A stretch of 10,021 bases of DNA. It comes from Candidatus Shapirobacteria bacterium. GTDB lineage: Bacteria > Patescibacteria > Microgenomatia > UBA12405. The DNA is taken from positions 4,478-14,498 of the forward strand of contig JAQTUF010000016.1 in assembly GCA_028710865.1 (NCBI GenBank), written 5' to 3'. Below, in pieces: positions 7,103-10,021 of this stretch. Within the stretch, counting starts at the first letter, position 1. Each line of letters starts with the position of its first letter. The position numbers were made by a program, and so were the translations under genes. The notes below the pieces were generated by a model that did not search any database, was not told where the DNA came from, and saw only the letters and a program-made list of their open reading frames with translations.

Positions 7103-8072
7103 CGATATATTTGCCAGTTTTTTTATCAAAAGTGTGGGGTTGGAATTTGATTTCTTTTTTAAATAAACCATTTGTAAATAGTATACCGTAGTAAATGTGA
7201 GTAATAGGAATAGTAATAGTAGCTAAAAATGAGGTAATTATTTTCTTTCGATTAAAAAGAAAACTTATAAAGGTAGTAATTAATATTGATAAATATAAAT
7301 ATAGTGGAATATTTAGTAAAAATTGATGCCAAAAAAGATTGTTGATGATGAAAATTAATAAATAAAAAACAAAAATTGATGGTATAAAATAACCTATTTT
7401 AAAACTATTTTGAGGAAATTTACGAGCAAAAAACCCTCGATGAGTAGCATAACGAGTAATTTGTTGTAAGTGAGGAATAATGACTGAACGGCGATGATGA
7501 TAGACAACTAATGATGGATGGTAAAAGATCTTTTTCCCTAATTTTTGGGTTAAATCAAGACAAAGAAGAGTATCTTCTCCAGGCCAATAAGAAGTGTTAA
7601 AACCATTAATAAGATCAAAATCGGTTTTTTTGACAATTAGGTTAACGCTAGGATAATCATCAACAAATCGAGATGGTCTAATTTGATTACGGTAAAGACC
7701 AGCTCCACCGCTACCTAACCAACTAGACCAAAGTAACCCAGAAGCTTGTTGATATATATTGTCTTTTGGTGGAGTTAGACATGGGCCACAGATGCCAGAA
7801 AAATCAGGATGTTTTTGAATTATTTTAAAGGCGTTTTTTAAATAGTTTGACTTGGGGTATGAGTCATCATCTAAAAAGGCTAGATATTGACCTTTGGCCA
7901 TTTTAGCACCAAGATTTCTTTTTTCTGATGGATTAGCAGATCCGGAGATTTCATCAGTAATTACTAAGATTTCAAAAATTTTAAAAGATTGAAATTTGAG
8001 TTTTCTAAGGGTTTCTCTAAGATAGGGATTCATTTTTCTAACAGGGATGATGATTGAAAATATAGGATTCAT
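7095..8072 (-). CDS. GT2-family glycosyltransferase with C-terminal membrane segments
   Basis: This 325-residue protein starts with a GT-A domain: FSIIIPVRKMN (5-15), ILVITDE (35-41), SEKRNLGAKMAKGQY (49-63) and a DDD metal-binding motif in AFLDDDSYP (65-73). YPSVNLIVKK (140-149) and WPGEDTLLCLDL (163-174) match the acceptor loop and the catalytic ED region of GT2 enzymes, followed by HHRR (192-195). From about 227 on there are three hydrophobic stretches (about 227-246, 250-273, 280-300), so the C-terminus is probably embedded in the membrane. It likely adds a sugar to a lipid-linked glycan on the cytoplasmic face; the donor is unknown. Its ATG overlaps the upstream gene's TGA as ATGA. The 3' end overlaps the following radical SAM gene by 8 bases if the GTG start is used there. 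Confidence 0.92.
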   Translation of the reverse strand: MNPIFSIIIPVRKMNPYLRETLRKLKFQSFKIFEILVITDEISGSANPSEKRNLGAKMAKGQYLAFLDDDSYPKSNYLKNAFKIIQKHPDFSGICGPCLTPPKDNIYQQASGLLWSSWLGSGGAGLYRNQIRPSRFVDDYPSVNLIVKKTDFDLINGFNTSYWPGEDTLLCLDLTQKLGKKIFYHPSLVVYHHRRSVIIPHLQQITRYATHRGFFARKFPQNSFKIGYFIPSIFVFYLLIFIINNLFWHQFLLNIPLYLYLSILITTFISFLFNRKKIITSFLATITIPITHIYYGILFTNGLFKKEIKFQPHTFDKKTGKYIGG

Positions 8073-8875
8073 TTTTGACCAGTATTAATACGCATTTCTA
8101 ACTCTGGATTATAAACCCATTTTCTTTTGTTTTTATCATCATAATAATGAAGTATCTTGAGACGATAAAAAACAGCTAGAGCGTCAATAAGACATTGATA
8201 AATAGTTTTTAGACCAGTAGCATGAGTAAGACTAGTAAAATCATAATTGAGTTTGATAGGAGCTTCATAAATATTTTTAAAACCTAAATAATTAGCAACT
8301 GATAAAATTTCTAGATCAAAAGCATAATTTTTGATTAAAAGTCTGGGTAAAACTTTTATTAATACTGGTCGTTTAAAAATTTTTAGACCAGCTTGAGTAT
8401 CGTGAATATTAATACCAAGTAAAAATCGAGCAATTAAGTGACCACCAAAACTAATAATTTGACGATCTAAAGGATAATCAACTTGTGAAGCGGGATGACG
8501 TTTGGAACCAACAATTATATCAGCGTTATACCATTCCATATGTTCAATAATCATTGATAGACCATTGGGATCAATTTCCATACCAGCATCAATAAAAGCA
8601 ATATAATCTCCTTTGGTTTTGGCCATACCAAAACGAACAGCATAACCTTTACCATGATTATTAGGATAACCATAAATTTTAATTTTTGAGGATTTTATTT
8701 TTTTGGCTTGTTGATATGATTTATCGACTTTGGTGCCATCAATAACCACAATTATTTCATAATCATATCTGATTTGGCCTAAGACTTGATTAATATTTTG
8801 AAGATCTTTTTGAATATTTTGTTCTTGTTTATAAACAGGAACAATGACTGATAAAAAATGGTTGTTATTTTTCAT
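8069..8875 (-). CDS. DPM1/ALG5-like GT2, probable polyprenyl-phosphate sugar synthase
   Basis: A compact 268-residue GT2 enzyme of the dolichyl-phosphate-mannose/glucose synthase type. It shows LSVIVPVYKQE (8-18), EIIVVIDGT (40-48), NNHGKGYAVRFGM (72-84), FIDAGMEIDP (94-103), GSKRHP (123-128), DTQAGLKIFKR (159-169) and FDLEIL (186-191). HGKG, QAGLK and FDxE segments are hallmarks of this branch, which moves a sugar from a nucleotide donor to a polyprenyl phosphate carrier. The usual DXD reads DAG here, so the second aspartate is replaced by Gly98. There is no C-terminal GtrA-like membrane domain; the protein ends soon after the catalytic domain. Such lipid-linked sugars normally feed GT-C transferases outside the membrane, none of which is in the window. 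The ATG overlaps the upstream gene by 11 bases and the TGA overlaps the next start as ATGA. The sugar moved cannot be told. Confidence 0.88.
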   Translation of the reverse strand: MKNNNHFLSVIVPVYKQEQNIQKDLQNINQVLGQIRYDYEIIVVIDGTKVDKSYQQAKKIKSSKIKIYGYPNNHGKGYAVRFGMAKTKGDYIAFIDAGMEIDPNGLSMIIEHMEWYNADIIVGSKRHPASQVDYPLDRQIISFGGHLIARFLLGINIHDTQAGLKIFKRPVLIKVLPRLLIKNYAFDLEILSVANYLGFKNIYEAPIKLNYDFTSLTHATGLKTIYQCLIDALAVFYRLKILHYYDDKNKRKWVYNPELEMRINTGQK

Positions 8876-9935
8876 TTAATAGAGCTAACTTATAGACTGC
8901 TAGAGTGGCTCGGGCAGTTGAGCTCCAATTAAATTTTTTGGTATATTTTAATCCTTTACGACTGTATTCTTGCCGAATTTTTGAATCTTTCCAATATTTT
9001 TGTAGAGCTGATTGAATACTCTTTTGAGAATTAGGATCAAAAAAGATTCCGTTTTTATCCATAATTTCAGGTAAACAACTTAAATTACTATAGGCAACAG
9101 GACAACCTGATTGCATGGCCTGAACCAAAGGTAAACCAAAACCTTCGGCAAATGAAGGTTGACAATAAACAGTGGCTAAATTGTAAATTATTGGTAAATC
9201 TTCATCTGGAACAAAACCGGTTTTGATTAAATTAGGGGAATTTTGTGATTGAAGCCAAAGGATATCTTTTGTCCAAGGATGATTGGGAACATTTTTTTTG
9301 GTAGCTGCTGAACCAACAATGACTAAAGGATAGCCAATTTCAAGACAGGCTTTAACTAAATTAGGAATATTTTTATTCCAATTTATATCACCGACAAATA
9401 GGATAAATTTTGAAGGTAATTGATATTTTTGTCTAATTAATTCTAGTTTTTTGGTGTCAGTAATAGGTTTGAATGAATCATCGGCAGCCAGATAGGTAGT
9501 AGAGATTTTTTTTAGAGGATATTTAGTAATTTGATTGATTATTTTTTTAGAATAATTGGAGACAGTAATAATTTGAGATACTTTTTTAAGTTTATTTTTT
9601 TGAATAAACCACCTTAAAGTGCCTTTGACACCGACAGGGAAATGTTTTTTGAATTGACGAGAAATTAGATCATGTACAGTAACAATGGTTGGAATATATC
9701 GATCTAAATGGAGGGTTAAATTAAATGGATCAAAAAAGGGATAATGAACTAAATCATATTTGCCTGATTTTATAGAACTAGGTTTTTTGATTAATTTAAT
9801 AGACCAGCCTTTGTAATCTTTATTATTTTTTATTTCTTTTTGAAGAGAATCAATTAGATTGGTAGTATAATAACCAACTCCCCTAATAGAGTTGCCGTCA
9901 AAAATTGGTGATATATTTATAGCTACTTTAGGCAT
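8865..9935 (-). CDS. GT4-type glycosyltransferase (GT-B fold)
   Basis: From the ATG at 9935..9933 this protein has 356 residues. An in-frame TTG at 9950 would add five residues inside the upstream gene and is less likely, because the ATG sits in a TAATG stop-start junction. The N-terminal domain has VAINISPIFD (4-13), the glycine loop IRGVGYYT (17-24), LVHYPFFDP (62-70), TVHDL (86-90) and TVSNYSK (124-130). The C-terminal domain has FILFVGDINWNKN (177-189), LIKTGFVPDEDL (236-247) and SFAEGFGLPLVQAM (261-274), the donor-binding segment of GT4 enzymes. The usual EX7E motif is Glu264 with Gln272 in place of the second glutamate. Overall it resembles mannosyltransferase-like GT4 proteins of O-antigen and exopolysaccharide clusters, though the sugar is not certain. 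No transmembrane segment or signal peptide is seen, so it is probably cytoplasmic and loosely membrane-bound. It is followed with an 11-base overlap by the polyprenyl-phosphate sugar synthase gene. Confidence 0.93.
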   Translation of the reverse strand: MPKVAINISPIFDGNSIRGVGYYTTNLIDSLQKEIKNNKDYKGWSIKLIKKPSSIKSGKYDLVHYPFFDPFNLTLHLDRYIPTIVTVHDLISRQFKKHFPVGVKGTLRWFIQKNKLKKVSQIITVSNYSKKIINQITKYPLKKISTTYLAADDSFKPITDTKKLELIRQKYQLPSKFILFVGDINWNKNIPNLVKACLEIGYPLVIVGSAATKKNVPNHPWTKDILWLQSQNSPNLIKTGFVPDEDLPIIYNLATVYCQPSFAEGFGLPLVQAMQSGCPVAYSNLSCLPEIMDKNGIFFDPNSQKSIQSALQKYWKDSKIRQEYSRKGLKYTKKFNWSSTARATLAVYKLALLNEK

Positions 9936-10021
9936 TATTTTTTGTCCCAATCTTGAGATAAATTAATATTTCGATTGGTTTTTACAAGTTCATAATATTT
10001 TGTATAAGCAATAGGAAATCT
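9935..10021 (-). CDS. C-terminal end of an unrecognised protein, cut by the right edge
   Basis: The frame that enters from the right edge carries 28 codons and ends in TAA at 9937..9935. The visible tail starts with RFPIAYTKYYELVK and ends with SQDWDKK. The stop shares one base with the ATG of the following glycosyltransferase (TAATG), the same tight linkage seen through the rest of the operon, which is the main reason for accepting it as a real gene end. The composition is polar and aromatic with no membrane segment. The piece is too short to assign a family; another glycan-assembly or modification enzyme would fit the context, but that is only a guess. Confidence 0.65.
   Translation of the reverse strand, partial: RFPIAYTKYYELVKTNRNINLSQDWDKK

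Larger units (their letters stand above)
1..10021 (-). other. Interior of a single glycan-assembly and decoration operon
   Basis: All ten genes point the same way and each junction overlaps by 1, 11, 4, 8, 4, 13, 4, 4 or 14 bases in transcription order. No gap of even a few bases exists between genes, so promoter and terminator must lie outside the window. The content is six glycosyltransferases, two B12-type radical SAM enzymes, one O-carbamoyltransferase and one unrecognised end. This supports one polycistronic transcript for making and modifying a surface glycan or glycolipid. Co-transcription is inferred from layout only. Confidence 0.8.

Noticed and set aside
9936..9950. TTG start giving the GT4 enzyme five more residues
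   Set aside because: The ATG at 9935 forms a TAATG junction with the upstream stop and stands just before the first strand of the fold; TTG is a weaker start.
1..10021. Possible use of TGA as a sense codon, as in some CPR lineages
   Set aside because: TGA ends several genes exactly at ATGA junctions and all proteins have full family length, so the standard code fits.
1..10021. CRISPR arrays, tRNA genes, insertion sequences, hairpin terminators
   Set aside because: I saw no regularly spaced repeat, cloverleaf, transposase or GC-rich stem followed by a T-run; coding sequence fills the whole window.

Overview
The window is a gene-dense stretch of AT-rich bacterial DNA (roughly one third G+C by eye). 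All ten genes, two of them cut by the window edges, lie on the minus strand and read from the right edge to the left. Neighbouring genes always touch or overlap by 1 to 14 bases, so there is no intergenic space and no visible promoter, terminator, RNA gene, repeat array or mobile element. This looks like the interior of one long operon. TAA, TAG and TGA all end genes here, so the standard bacterial code applies. The low G+C, the packing and the protein style resemble Candidate Phyla Radiation (Patescibacteria) bacteria, perhaps Microgenomates. That assignment rests on impression, because the window holds no phylogenetic marker.

In transcription order the genes are: the last 28 codons of an unrecognised gene (right edge); a GT4-type glycosyltransferase; a dolichyl-phosphate-sugar-synthase-like GT2 enzyme; a GT2 enzyme with a membrane-anchored C-terminus; a B12-binding-type radical SAM enzyme; two more GT2 enzymes; a NodU/CmcH-type O-carbamoyltransferase; a second B12-binding-type radical SAM enzyme; and the N-terminal 167 residues of another GT4-type glycosyltransferase, which runs off the left edge.

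The six glycosyltransferases point to assembly of a surface glycan, glycolipid or glycoprotein glycan at the inner face of the membrane. The polyprenyl-phosphate-sugar-synthase-like enzyme suggests that some sugars are donated on a lipid carrier to a glycosyltransferase acting outside the membrane and encoded elsewhere. The carbamoyltransferase and the two radical SAM enzymes are the likely decorators: an O-carbamoyl group plus one or two radical modifications such as C-methylation. No initiating phosphoglycosyltransferase, flippase, polymerase, ligase or nucleotide-sugar synthesis gene is present, so the pathway is incomplete here.

The points most worth a second look are the pairing of two B12-type radical SAM enzymes with a carbamoyltransferase in one glycan operon, a CX4CX2C cluster motif in one radical SAM enzyme, the lack of the cobalamin-ligand histidine motif in both, departures from textbook motifs in two glycosyltransferases, and near-total reliance on overlapping stop and start codons without Shine-Dalgarno sequences.
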